A DNA stretch of 64,000 nt from contig NZ_AUHD01000001.1 in assembly GCF_000423005.1 (NCBI RefSeq), positions 682,001-746,000 of the forward strand, given 5' to 3'. Position 1 is the first letter of the stretch. Each line of letters opens with the position of its first letter. The notes below the pieces were generated by a model. It ran no database searches, was not told the DNA's origin, and saw nothing but the letters and a program-made list of their open reading frames with translations. The translations under genes and the position numbers were made by a program. The DNA comes from Gelidibacter mesophilus DSM 14095 (GTDB lineage: Bacteria > Bacteroidota > Bacteroidia > Flavobacteriales > Flavobacteriaceae). This document shows, piece after piece, positions 19,801 to 28,288 of the stretch.

Positions 19801-20505
19801 TCATTAATGACCATGAAACAGGAGTACGGTGAGAATGGAATTAAGTCATTCTTAAAAAACTCTTTGGATACTTATTTAGGGGGGCGTAAATTCAGTTTTA
19901 AGCCGGAGCGCACGTTGATGGACGTAGAAACTGGTAGTTATATTGTGTACGAAAAAGGCTCTATGATTATGTATGATTTACAGGATGTCATGGGCGAAGA
20001 TGTGGTCAATAGAGGGTTAAGGAACTTTTTGGAAGAATTTAAATACAATAAGAAAGGGGTGTACGCAACTTCTGAAGATTTATATCAAGCGCTTTATGCA
20101 GTTACTCCTGACTCATTAAAATACAAAGTTGATGACGGCTTTAAAGAGATTGTGCTGTATGAAAATAGAGTGTTGACTGCCAAAACAAAAGCTTTGGATA
20201 ACGGCAAATGGGAAACTACCTTTAAGGTCAATTCCAAAAAAATCTATTATGATGATAAGGGAAGAGAAGATCGGGTGGATAATAAGAAAAATCTAGTTGA
20301 TATTGGCCTGTTTGGGGAAGATGTTGTGAATGAAGATGGAGTGACGATTAAGGATCCGTTGTATTTAGAATTGAAATGGTTGGCATCTGGGGATAATACC
20401 TTTGCGTTAATAACAGATAAAAAACCTTTGAAAGCGGGAATCGATCCTTATAATAAGTTGATTGACCGGAACTCTGACGATAACCTTAAAACCGTTGAAG
20501 AATAA
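16900..20505 (+). CDS. ABC-2 type permease fused to an M1-family metallopeptidase
   Basis: Large two-part protein. Residues 1 to about 590 contain two sets of six or so transmembrane helices (ABC-2 permease type), separated by a charged linker near 265-310. From about residue 615 a soluble M1-like domain follows, with the zinc motif HEVAH (937-941), a likely third ligand in SETLAEY (E961, one residue further than in classical HExxHx18E enzymes) and the aromatic QWWGH typical of M1. This fusion is known in Bacteroidota as ABC permease/M1 aminopeptidase; the substrate is not established. The topology would place the peptidase in the periplasm if the final helix near 570-590 exits outward. The upstream ATPase gene supplies energy. 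Confidence 0.88.
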   Translation: MKEIFLFELKYRLRRPATYIYMFLMFLIPLLMSVFESSVTAQYTNSPNAVVGVLGGMSVISLFFYAAIMGVAVYRDEEHKTAQTYFTFSVSEKNYILGRFLGSFTIVTVMNIGAVIGAMIGFSIGAFLERPDYGVYMSFNFTSYLLPFIYLLTFNAFFIGSLFFCLMTFFKRMSILYLGGIVILILTIATGQLLSGLDTEWLSVYVDPFGEAAHGFLTKYWTVDELNHNQLTLSGKFAINRLLWLGMAFLIFFFTLFRFSYKGFLSSSKRKSTKESKEDYVPASFIPNITQVFNSKARRENLFSLSKIEFLSIIKETAFVILMVMGVIMAGFIAYMSNQTYGTPSLPLTRYMVTQISGGMILFSIIILIIYSGEAVHRTRQNKTFEFYDALPVSNITLYLSKIISLIGISVVLTLLNVVVGILYQTFNGFFNYELGMYLTYNFSNVFPNYVMTVLLAFFIHVLVNNKFLGHFIVILIYVGLPILLGLALKTSNPLVIFGATPGGFLSDLNGFGHYLYGRFWLNLYWILLTCILTTIGIVFWNRGFFSSAKERLQIAKQRFSGKTLSLMLFFIVAFVSVGAYSFYNLKVLNQLEDGNYSQKLNADAEKKYGKFIDQPHVQITDLKAFIDIFPEDRRVEAKGEFKVVNNYEVPIDTLLMEVKFPIADTKITKVVYNGAELKPFLSDEEYRLFLYKLPISLQPKETASLVIETQVDTHGFSMDSETAILENGTFFNDAIFPSFHYQRTIVDNGIRKKHGLEKLDYLLSPRTDSLALRKNLFNEDADYLSFEAIVSTAKGQTAVAPGTLTKQWEENGRNYFQYKMEEKTDYFFSFVSAAYDIERDSWTAPSGKKVAIEIYHSPKHKRNLNYFIKGVKIALDYNSKNFMEYPYSVIRIIEFPAHTVFAQSFATSIPYSEDFGFAADFSKADSYNYAFRVTSHEVAHQWWGHIVTPSKTSGGNVISETLAEYASLMTMKQEYGENGIKSFLKNSLDTYLGGRKFSFKPERTLMDVETGSYIVYEKGSMIMYDLQDVMGEDVVNRGLRNFLEEFKYNKKGVYATSEDLYQALYAVTPDSLKYKVDDGFKEIVLYENRVLTAKTKALDNGKWETTFKVNSKKIYYDDKGREDRVDNKKNLVDIGLFGEDVVNEDGVTIKDPLYLELKWLASGDNTFALITDKKPLKAGIDPYNKLIDRNSDDNLKTVEE

Positions 20506-20520
20506 ACAAGATAAACATAA

Positions 20521-20557
20521 AAACATAAAAGCGAGGTAAATCCTCGCTTTTATGTTT
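20521..20557. terminator. Bidirectional intrinsic terminator
   Basis: A perfect 16-bp stem (left arm AAACATAAAAGCGAGG, 5-nt loop TAAAT, right arm its exact complement) lies between convergent genes. The arm ends are A/T rich on each side, so each strand's transcript has a U-rich 3' side. Confidence 0.85.
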
Positions 20558-20576
20558 TAGATACTGTGGGTAATAA

Positions 20577-21347
20577 CTAAACGAGGTTTAGTCCCGCGTT
20601 TTTATATGCCTTGAGTTCAGGAGCTTTGGGCTCAAAATCGGTGACCACGGTGCCAATGTCATTGAAACCGCAGACGTCATAATTGAGAATTGAGTTTAAT
20701 TTATTGTAAGTCGCAAGATAGACCGTATGTTGGGAAGCACTAATCATCGCTTTTTTGATCAGTGAAACCTCATATCCTTCATCAGTAATGCCTTGCTCAA
20801 GACTTAAGGCACTCACCCCTATAAAACAGAGATTTGCTCTTAGGTTTGATAAATATTGTATCACATCAATACCCGTCGTCACCATGGAGCTTCTGTGGAT
20901 TTTGCCACCAATAAAGATGGTTTCAATTAAGGGATGCTCCGTTAATTGCATCGCAATAGGTAAACTATAAGTGTAAATGGTTGCTTTTAACTTTTTAGGC
21001 AATAATTTAGCAAGAATTAAATTGGTGGTTCCGCCACTCATTATAATAACCATGCCGTCCTCAAGTAGAGTGATCGCTTTAAGGGCAATTCGGACTTTGT
21101 TTTCTCTGTTGTATATAACGTCTTCATTATAATGATATAATTTTTGGATGGTAGAGATGGCGCCTCCATGCACTTTGGTTAGCAATCCCCGATCATCCAA
21201 TTCTTTTATGTCCCTCCTGATAGTGTCTTCAGATACCTCAAGTTTTTCAGACAAAAAACTGGAATTAACTCTTCTATTGATGCTTACCTCATCAATTATT
21301 TTTTGCTGACGTTCTTTTTTTTTCATGAAAATTTTTTGTTTTTTCAA
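20577..21347 (-). CDS. DeoR family transcriptional regulator
   Basis: Probable repressor of the adjacent amino-sugar locus. The N-terminal winged helix has the DeoR signature (VSEDTIRRDIKELDDRGLLTKVHGGA). The remaining ~190 residues form the phosphosugar-sensing DeoRC domain, with MSGGTTNLILAKLLP at the ligand pocket and FIGVSALSLEQGITDEGYE further on. Two start codons are possible, 21347 and the seventh-codon Met region at 21326; the shorter one begins MKKKERQQKIIDEV, as usual for the family. It is divergent from susC with an 849-bp gap containing repeated TTGCA boxes. DeoR proteins typically bind a sugar phosphate, here plausibly MurNAc-6-P or GlcNAc-6-P (inference). Confidence 0.88.
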   Translation of the reverse strand: MKKQKIFMKKKERQQKIIDEVSINRRVNSSFLSEKLEVSEDTIRRDIKELDDRGLLTKVHGGAISTIQKLYHYNEDVIYNRENKVRIALKAITLLEDGMVIIMSGGTTNLILAKLLPKKLKATIYTYSLPIAMQLTEHPLIETIFIGGKIHRSSMVTTGIDVIQYLSNLRANLCFIGVSALSLEQGITDEGYEVSLIKKAMISASQHTVYLATYNKLNSILNYDVCGFNDIGTVVTDFEPKAPELKAYKNAGLNLV

Positions 21348-22196
21348 ACTAATTTGAAATCATGTGCATAAAGCCTTCTAAATGTATGCAAAATATTGCA
21401 TGTTTTGACATTCAATATTGCAAAATAGGATAAAATAGGATAAAATTTGATGCTGTCTATTTTGAAATTCTGCTAAAATATGAAATTATGAGTAGTTCTT
21501 TAAGGTTAATTTCAATGGATGTGACGATAGTTTTCCCTTGATATTTGTAGTTCTTTTACTTAGAAAGCTCTCGTTACGCGCTAGTATCAATAAAATTTGA
21601 TCTTTTAAATTCTTTTACTCTTGGATAACATTGGATCTTTTTGGGCTTACGCTAAGTTTGGGCTCTATAATTCAATTTTGAATAGAGTCACATAAAAGTT
21701 GTTTCATAGTGACTTACAATAGCATAGAATCTGATTTTATGTTATACGGTTCAAGGCATCTTAATGAGTGTTTCATTACGAAATTGGAAGCTATTGTCTT
21801 GAGTATGGTATTTGATTCATGCTATTTAGAGTGTAATGTGTCCATAAGCATTTGCGTTAAGGTGTATTCTGAAAAAAAGCAAACCTTTGATTTGTATTAC
21901 AGAATATAGAATTGGTCTCAATATTCAAATTTTGGGCTCAGTAAGATTTTGAATTAGAAAGAACATTAGAATTTGATGCTATGCAATTTGGCCGAGTGAG
22001 GCTTGTTCAAAATCATAGAATGATTTGCTGTAAAAAGCCAAATCAATAATTAAAACTGACCCTTTTGAGCAAAATAAATCAAATACCTAGGTAGTATTAT
22101 GCTTAAATTGCAATAAACGTGCATAATTTTGCAAAAAACATGCGTGTTTTAGATTTTTTTACTATTTTTATTAAAAATTAACTAAATCTTAACTTT
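21348..22196. promoter_or_regulatory. Long divergent control region between deoR-type regulator and susC
   Basis: 849 bp without a credible gene; a 66-codon frame at 21709-21909 shows no coding character. TTGCA/TGCAA boxes cluster at both ends: 21387-21422 next to the regulator and 22108-22133 next to susC. Near the regulator they form TGCAAAATATTGCA followed by TGTTTT; near susC the stretch 22130-22150 reads TGCAAAA, then ACATGCGTGTTTT. A 10-bp palindrome TACCTAGGTA sits at 22084-22093. These are candidate operators, not proven. Confidence 0.5.
21422..21451. repeat. Short tandem repeat (10-bp unit)
   Basis: Two exact copies of AAAATAGGAT followed by a diverged third copy AAAATTTGAT, immediately beside the TTGCA boxes upstream of the DeoR gene. 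Possibly part of a regulatory site. Confidence 0.6.
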
Positions 22197-25100
22197 ATGA
22201 AAAATTATTGTTGTCAATTAATTGCCATATTATTTTTGTTTGTTGTGCAAAGTTCTTTTGCGCAATCTGCATCAATATCTGGTGTGGTAACTGAAAAGGG
22301 AAGTGGCATGCCATTAATAGGTGTGAATGTTGTTGTTGAGGGAACGTCAAATGGAGCTGTCACAGATTTTGATGGAAATTATACCATTAAAAGCGCCAAC
22401 GCATTACAGGGTAAAACTCTTGTTTTTAGCTTTGTTGGTTATAAGACCGTTACAATAGGTATTGAGAGTAATACTCAAGTGCTGAATGTTGGCATGGAAG
22501 AAGATGCTACAAGTTTAGATGAAGTCGTTGTAACGGCCTTAGGTATTAAGCGGGAGTCAAAAGCTTTGGGGTATTCATTGACCCAAGTGGATGGTGATGA
22601 GATTTCTCAGGTAAAGACTACGAGTGCGGTCAATTCATTGCAGGGTAGGGTAGCTGGTGTTAATGTTTCTACAAGTAGTGCCGGAGCAGCAGGTTCAAGC
22701 AGGGTTGTTATTAGAGGTGCCAGTTCGTTAACGGGCAACAATCAACCGCTCTATGTAGTTGACGGAATTCCGGTTATTAATAATACCAAAAGCTCTGTTG
22801 TAGGACCAACCAATGATGGAACAGGAGACGGGGGAGATGACATTTCTTCGATCAATCCAGATGATATAGAATCTATTTCTGTTTTAAAAGGAAGTTCTGC
22901 AGCGGCCTTATATGGTTCGTTGGCCTCTAACGGGGTTATCATGATAACTACAAAATCTGGAAAAGGAAAAAATAATCTGGGTATTGAATTTTCGAGTTCT
23001 TATACCTTTGATAAAGTCAACACGGATCTTCAAGATTTTCAAACAACCTATGGGCAAGGTGATAATGGTTTGAGACCTGGCTATGAGTTTGATGCCAATA
23101 ATAATCCTGTTGAAATTGCAAATATGGCGAATGCCATTGATGATTCCTTTGTGAGCACATTACAGTCTTGGGGCGCTAAAATGGATGGCTCTATGGTCTA
23201 TAATTGGGATGGTGTTAGGAGGCCCTATTCTTATAAAGGTAATAATTTGGATAAATTTTATGATACCGGTACGACAGCTGTAAATACACTCGCTTTGTCA
23301 AAGGGTGGTGATGGTTATAACTATCGATTTTCAATGTCAAATTTGGACAATGCTGATATTTTTCCGAATTCTACTTTAAACAGAAAATCTTTATCCTTAA
23401 ATGCTTCTGCCAAGATTAATCCAAGGTTAACCTCTACTGTTAACGCCAAATATGTAATTGAAAAGGTACATAACCGGATCAATATTGGAGATACACCCGG
23501 AAATGCAAATACCGTGGCAAATGTACTGCCTAGTACTTTAGATATTAACGACTTAAAGCCGGGTTCAAATACGGAAGGTACGGAGCTTTTATTTCAGCCT
23601 AGCCAGTTTATTTCCAATCCATATTGGGCAGTAAACGATTTTAATAATGATGATAAAAAGAATCGATTAACAGCGTCTACCGTTCTGCGTTATGACATCA
23701 CGGATTGGTTATATTTAACAGGACGAGCGGGAATAGACACTTATGATTTTGCTAGAAGAGCCGTCACGCCTTATGGAACAGCATACCGTCCAGGTGGAGA
23801 GATGAGTCAATCAAAATCCACGTATACTTCATTTGATGCCGATGTGATGTTGGGAATTGAGAAAGGCATTACCGATAAAATCTCTACGAATTCTATAATT
23901 GGAGCCAATACAAGGTCTTCAACTTTTGAGCAATTGAGCGCCCTTGGGAGAGGCTTTATCGTAATTGGTTTGGAGGACATAAATAATACAACTTTACCAG
24001 AGCCAGATAATGAGTATTTTAAAACAAAAACGAATTCACTTTATGGTTCCTTTGAAGTGGATTATGGAAAATTCTTTTACTTAACTTTTACGGGAAGAAA
24101 TGATTGGTTCTCTACGCTTTCTTATCCTGGCAAAGAAACTCCAAACAATGATTTTTATTGGTCTTTAAGCGGAAGTTTGTTGCTTAGTGAGGCCTTTAAT
24201 TTGCCAAACGCATTTAATTATTTAAAATTGAGAGGGAGTTATGCCCAAGTGGCGGGTGGTGCCCAAAATGCTTATGCGCTCAATTTGGATTATGCGGTTA
24301 CAGGATCATTTCAAGGTCAATCTTTTGGCCAGTTAAATGGCAACTCCATCCCAAACCCTAATTTAGTACCATTCCAGAAAGATGAAGTAGAGGTTGGATT
24401 GGAAGGCCGTTTCTTTAATAACCGTTTGAATTTGGATGTGGCGTATTACCAAAATGAAACCACAAATGACATCGTTCGCGCAGCTGCCTCTCAGTCATCA
24501 GGGTTTACATCCTCCATATTGAACATTGGTGCCCTTCAAAACAAGGGTATTGAATTGTTGATAGGCGGTACTCCAATTCAAACAGATGATTTTTCATGGA
24601 ATACCTCCTTCAACCTAGGATATAACGATAGTGAAATACTTCGTACGGATGAAGAGGATACTCCAATAAATGTTGATGGTAGTCAAACACGTTCTAGAAC
24701 AGCAATCATCTCTCACATTGTTGGTGAACACTACGGGGTCATTTATGGCTCATCCTATAAAAGGGACGAATCAGGAACTATTATGTATGACATTAGTGGT
24801 GGTCTACCAAAACCTATTCAAGGCGAAAATAAGATATTAGGACAGGGAGTAGCACCTTATACGTTAGGATTCTCGAATTCTTTTAGATATAAAAATATAA
24901 CCTTAGGGTTTTTAATCGATGCTAAATATGGTGGTAGTGTACATTCTGGTACTAACCGAGAGCTTTTATTAAGAGGCTTGCATAAAAAGACACTAGAAGG
25001 TCGTGAAAATGGTTTGGTAGTTTCTGGCATTGATGATGCTACAGGTAATCCTTTCACCGCAACTGTGGCTCCAGAAAATTTAAGAACCTATTATGGCGTT

Positions 25101-25388
25101 ATTTTGGAGGAGAGTAGAGGAATTTCAGAAGAGGTTGTCTATAGCACTGATTTTATCAAATTTAGAGAATTAAGTCTTTCTTACAGTCTTCCAAACAAGA
25201 TCTTAAAAGACCTTTTTATTAATGACTTAAGACTTTCATTAATTGCTAGAAACCTGTTCTTTATATCGAAAGATATTGATAACGTCGATCCTGAGGCCGC
25301 GCTGAACAACTTGAATTCCCAAGGAATTGAAAGATTTGGTATTCCATCAACCAAAAGCTATGGATTTTCTGTAAACGTTAAATTTTAA
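22197..25388 (+). CDS. SusC/RagA-type TonB-dependent outer membrane transporter
   Basis: Outer-membrane transporter that with its SusD lid imports glycan fragments. Signal peptide MKNYCCQLIAILFLFVVQSS ends at SFAQ; a carboxypeptidase-regulatory-like domain follows (SISGVVTEKGSGMPLIGVNV, about residues 26-105), then the plug (TALGIKRESKALGYSLTQ through VRISG-like VVIRGASSLTGNNQPLYVVDGIP) and the 22-strand barrel ending in an aromatic residue (VNVKF). It is 1063 residues, normal for SusC. It is first in the operon and 11 bp before susD. Context with NamZ, MurQ and NagZ suggests peptidoglycan-derived glycans as substrate (inference). Confidence 0.93.
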   Translation: MKNYCCQLIAILFLFVVQSSFAQSASISGVVTEKGSGMPLIGVNVVVEGTSNGAVTDFDGNYTIKSANALQGKTLVFSFVGYKTVTIGIESNTQVLNVGMEEDATSLDEVVVTALGIKRESKALGYSLTQVDGDEISQVKTTSAVNSLQGRVAGVNVSTSSAGAAGSSRVVIRGASSLTGNNQPLYVVDGIPVINNTKSSVVGPTNDGTGDGGDDISSINPDDIESISVLKGSSAAALYGSLASNGVIMITTKSGKGKNNLGIEFSSSYTFDKVNTDLQDFQTTYGQGDNGLRPGYEFDANNNPVEIANMANAIDDSFVSTLQSWGAKMDGSMVYNWDGVRRPYSYKGNNLDKFYDTGTTAVNTLALSKGGDGYNYRFSMSNLDNADIFPNSTLNRKSLSLNASAKINPRLTSTVNAKYVIEKVHNRINIGDTPGNANTVANVLPSTLDINDLKPGSNTEGTELLFQPSQFISNPYWAVNDFNNDDKKNRLTASTVLRYDITDWLYLTGRAGIDTYDFARRAVTPYGTAYRPGGEMSQSKSTYTSFDADVMLGIEKGITDKISTNSIIGANTRSSTFEQLSALGRGFIVIGLEDINNTTLPEPDNEYFKTKTNSLYGSFEVDYGKFFYLTFTGRNDWFSTLSYPGKETPNNDFYWSLSGSLLLSEAFNLPNAFNYLKLRGSYAQVAGGAQNAYALNLDYAVTGSFQGQSFGQLNGNSIPNPNLVPFQKDEVEVGLEGRFFNNRLNLDVAYYQNETTNDIVRAAASQSSGFTSSILNIGALQNKGIELLIGGTPIQTDDFSWNTSFNLGYNDSEILRTDEEDTPINVDGSQTRSRTAIISHIVGEHYGVIYGSSYKRDESGTIMYDISGGLPKPIQGENKILGQGVAPYTLGFSNSFRYKNITLGFLIDAKYGGSVHSGTNRELLLRGLHKKTLEGRENGLVVSGIDDATGNPFTATVAPENLRTYYGVILEESRGISEEVVYSTDFIKFRELSLSYSLPNKILKDLFINDLRLSLIARNLFFISKDIDNVDPEAALNNLNSQGIERFGIPSTKSYGFSVNVKF

Positions 25389-25399
25389 AAAAATTGAAA

Positions 25400-26887
25400 A
25401 TGAAAAAAATACTAATATTACTAGCAATAGTTGTCATGTTTGGATCATGTGATGAAGGTTTTGAGGAACTTAACGTCAACCCCACTAAACCTACTCAATT
25501 AGATCCCTCAACTAAGTTGACATTTATCCAATTATATACAGGGGGCAGTAGTTATGTGGCTACGCTATTTTATAACGTGATTCATTTGATGCAAAATGTT
25601 CAGCATCTTAATAATACGTCCTATGTGTCCTTTCTATATAAAGAAGGAAATACCCATCAGTTATTTGAAGAGCAATTTTCAAATACAGTTAAAAATATTG
25701 TGGACTTAGAGGCACAACTGCAAACGAGCACAAGCCCAACTGCGCCAACAGATTTGGCAATTGCAAAAGTTCAAAGGGTCCTTATCTTCAGTAGGCTTAC
25801 TGATGCTTACGGAGATATCCCTTATAATGAAGCAGGTAAAGGCTTTCTGGAAGGCGTCAGGTTTCCAAAATATGACAAACAAAGTGAGATCTATCAAAAT
25901 ATGTTGGAGACCTTAGAAAGTTCTGCAGCAGCACTAGGCAATGGAGCGGTTAGCTCTTATGGCTCAGCCGATTTGTTATTTGCAGGAGATACTGATAAAT
26001 GGAGAAAATTTGCCAACTCTTTGATGTTGCGCCTAGCTATGAGAATGGTAAATGTTGATGAGGCCGCAGCTAAAACTTGGGCAACCAAGGCCATTGCAGG
26101 TGGTGTTATGGAGAGCAACGCGGATATTGCTTTTATACTATATGAAGACTCTGCTAACGATGGTGGTCCTAATGTTAACCCACTTACAAAAAGCTTTACC
26201 TCTAGAACGCCTACACAAATAAAAATATCCAAAACACTTATGGATTATATGAAAGATAGAAATGATCCTAGGGTTTCAGTTCTATTTTCAACGGTGGATG
26301 GAGACACAGACTTTGCGCTTCAATCTGGTCAAGACATCAATGTATCTACAAGAGGTACAGCAAATTCAAAACCAAATATTAATATTTTTGGAGGTTCTGG
26401 AAACATTGTTTACGATGCTCCTTTATTCTTTCAAACTTACGCTGAAGTAGAATTTATGCTTGCCGAGGCGGCGGAACGTTGGGGACTTGCAGGTGGTAAT
26501 GTAGAGACCCACTATAATGCAGGCGTAACTGCAGCTATGCAGTACCTTTCTTTATATGGACATGGCGTAGCCATTACGACGGATCAAATTGATACCTATT
26601 TGGCAGCGAATCCTTTTGTGCCTGCTCAGGCATTGAAAATGATTAACGAGCAATATTGGGTCGCTACTTTTGGAAATGGCTTAGAAACATTTTCAAATTG
26701 GAAAAGATCAGGATATCCTATTCTGGTGCCTGCAAATGTAGCCGATTTACTCACAGATGGTCAAATTCCAAGACGCTTACCGTACCCTGGTTCTGAAAAG
26801 TTAAATAATCCAGAAATGCTAGAGGCAGGAATTCAACAACAAGGAGGCGATGACCTTTTGACAAGAATGTGGTGGGATAAAAATTAA
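25400..26887 (+). CDS. SusD/RagB family surface glycan-binding lipoprotein
   Basis: Lipoprotein lid of the preceding SusC. The ATG here (MKKILILLAIVVMFGSC) gives a lipobox at FGSC; a TTG two codons upstream is a less likely start. The early FEELNVNPTKPTQ motif and the helical TPR-like body (LIFSRLTDAYGDIPYNEA, LMLRLAMRMVNVD) place it in the SusD-like group found in many flavobacterial loci. The C-terminus (RMWWDKN) is typical of the group. It is followed by a strong hairpin before the next gene, which could reduce read-through so that susCD is expressed more strongly than the catabolic genes. Confidence 0.92.
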   Translation: MKKILILLAIVVMFGSCDEGFEELNVNPTKPTQLDPSTKLTFIQLYTGGSSYVATLFYNVIHLMQNVQHLNNTSYVSFLYKEGNTHQLFEEQFSNTVKNIVDLEAQLQTSTSPTAPTDLAIAKVQRVLIFSRLTDAYGDIPYNEAGKGFLEGVRFPKYDKQSEIYQNMLETLESSAAALGNGAVSSYGSADLLFAGDTDKWRKFANSLMLRLAMRMVNVDEAAAKTWATKAIAGGVMESNADIAFILYEDSANDGGPNVNPLTKSFTSRTPTQIKISKTLMDYMKDRNDPRVSVLFSTVDGDTDFALQSGQDINVSTRGTANSKPNINIFGGSGNIVYDAPLFFQTYAEVEFMLAEAAERWGLAGGNVETHYNAGVTAAMQYLSLYGHGVAITTDQIDTYLAANPFVPAQALKMINEQYWVATFGNGLETFSNWKRSGYPILVPANVADLLTDGQIPRRLPYPGSEKLNNPEMLEAGIQQQGGDDLLTRMWWDKN

Positions 26888-26912
26888 ATCAAAATAGATG
26901 GGATGAATAATT

Positions 26913-26957
26913 GAGGTGAGGGAATTAAAATTTCACAACATTTAATGCCCTCACCTC
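26913..26957 (+). terminator. Strong intergenic hairpin after susD
   Basis: A perfect 10-bp stem GAGGTGAGGG / CCCTCACCTC, extended inside by ATTAAA / TTTAAT, followed by a T-rich tail (TTTATTTATT). It looks like an intrinsic terminator or attenuator within the locus. Confidence 0.75.
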
Positions 26958-26996
26958 TTTATTTATTAATGGTATTTAGAAAATGATTTCGATATT

Positions 26997-28184
26997 TTGA
27001 AAAAAGTAAGTTCAGGTCTTGATGTTTTGGTAGCTGATGGCAATCTTCAAAAGAAATTCCGTGGAAATGTTGCCTTATTGGCCCATAATGCCTCAGTTGA
27101 TTCTAGTTTGGTTCATGCTTCTTTGAGATTTAAGGAGTTTTTTGGCTCGAGGTTCGTGAAATTGTTTGGACCTCAGCACGGCTTTGCCACCGATGCTCAG
27201 GACAATATGATTGAAACTGATCATGTTGTCCATCCGTATTTTAATATTCCCGTGTATTCTTTATACTCTGAAATCCGAGTGCCTACAGATAAAATGCTCG
27301 AAGGAATTGACCATCTGTTTGTTGATTTGCAGGATGTTGGCTGCCGGATGTATACTTACATTTATACTCTGACCTTGCTATTGGAAAAATGTAGCAATAG
27401 AACTATTGAAATTATAGTTCTGGATAGACCCAATCCTTTAAACGGTGTGGATTTGGAAGGAAATATATTAGATCTTCATTTTGAATCGTTCATAGGCAGG
27501 CATCCTATTCCTGTACGTCATGGTATGACCATTGGTGAAGTTGCCTTGATGCACCAAAAATATTGGGCTAAAGAGAGCACTAATTTGAAGATCATAAAAA
27601 TGCAGAATTGGGAACGCCAGATGTATTTTGGAGATACTGGGTTGCATTGGCTTTTGCCATCACCAAATTTGGGAAGGCCAGAGAGTGCTCTAACTTTTCC
27701 TGCCATCGTTCTTTTTGAAGGCACGTCCTTAAATGAGGGAAGGGGGACAACGCAAGCCTTAGAAATTTTAGGCCACCCAAAAATTGAATCTTTCTCATTT
27801 TTTAATGATCATTTAGGTGCTAAAATAAAGGCCTCTGCCTTAGAAGGTTTTGTTTTAAGACCAATCACTTTTATTCCTACCTTTCATAAACAGATGGATC
27901 AAGTTTGTGGTGGCTTGCAGCTTCATGTTACTGATCGGTCCAAATACAAACCTTGGCGCACTGGTCAATTCCTGTTAAGAGAAATCTATCATTATTTGGG
28001 TGATCAATTTAAATGGTTACATCCTCCATACGAGTATAATTACACACAACAACCAATTGATATTATTAACGGAACGGATAAATTAAGACATTGGGTCACC
28101 CAAAATGGATCCATAGAAGAATTGGATGATTTTGAGAACTTAAAAAATTATAAGTTACAGCTAGAAGCCATTAAGATCTATTAA
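26997..28184 (+). CDS. DUF1343/NamZ-like exo-beta-N-acetylmuramidase (GH171 family), no signal peptide
   Basis: DUF1343 proteins are exo-muramidases (NamZ) that remove MurNAc from the non-reducing end of MurNAc-GlcNAc. Family motifs visible: KLFGPQHGFATDAQDN (56-70), LFVDLQDVGCRMYTYIYTL, IVLDRPNPLNG, PVRHGMTIGE, PSPNLGRPESAL and FEGTSLNEGRGT. The start is TTG: the upstream ATG at 26983 ends after five codons and no in-frame ATG exists before the conserved region. There is no signal peptide, so a cytoplasmic location is predicted, unlike the second paralogue in this locus. Q60 stands where the second paralogue has Glu (APEHG). Such PQHG forms occur elsewhere in DUF1343, so this may be a distinct subfamily. 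395 residues is the normal length. Confidence 0.85.
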   Translation: MKKVSSGLDVLVADGNLQKKFRGNVALLAHNASVDSSLVHASLRFKEFFGSRFVKLFGPQHGFATDAQDNMIETDHVVHPYFNIPVYSLYSEIRVPTDKMLEGIDHLFVDLQDVGCRMYTYIYTLTLLLEKCSNRTIEIIVLDRPNPLNGVDLEGNILDLHFESFIGRHPIPVRHGMTIGEVALMHQKYWAKESTNLKIIKMQNWERQMYFGDTGLHWLLPSPNLGRPESALTFPAIVLFEGTSLNEGRGTTQALEILGHPKIESFSFFNDHLGAKIKASALEGFVLRPITFIPTFHKQMDQVCGGLQLHVTDRSKYKPWRTGQFLLREIYHYLGDQFKWLHPPYEYNYTQQPIDIINGTDKLRHWVTQNGSIEELDDFENLKNYKLQLEAIKIY

Positions 28185-28288
28185 AGTATTTTTGGCGATT
28201 ATTATTTTTAACGCTTAAAGAGCGCAGACGTTTCCCGAGAATTTAACCAACCAAATTAACCTATCAAAAATATAAACCGAACACACCA

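Noticed and set aside
21709-21909. 66-codon frame in the deoR-susC gap
   Set aside because: Low-complexity composition, no signal peptide or motif, and located in a region with operator-like repeats; no coding evidence.
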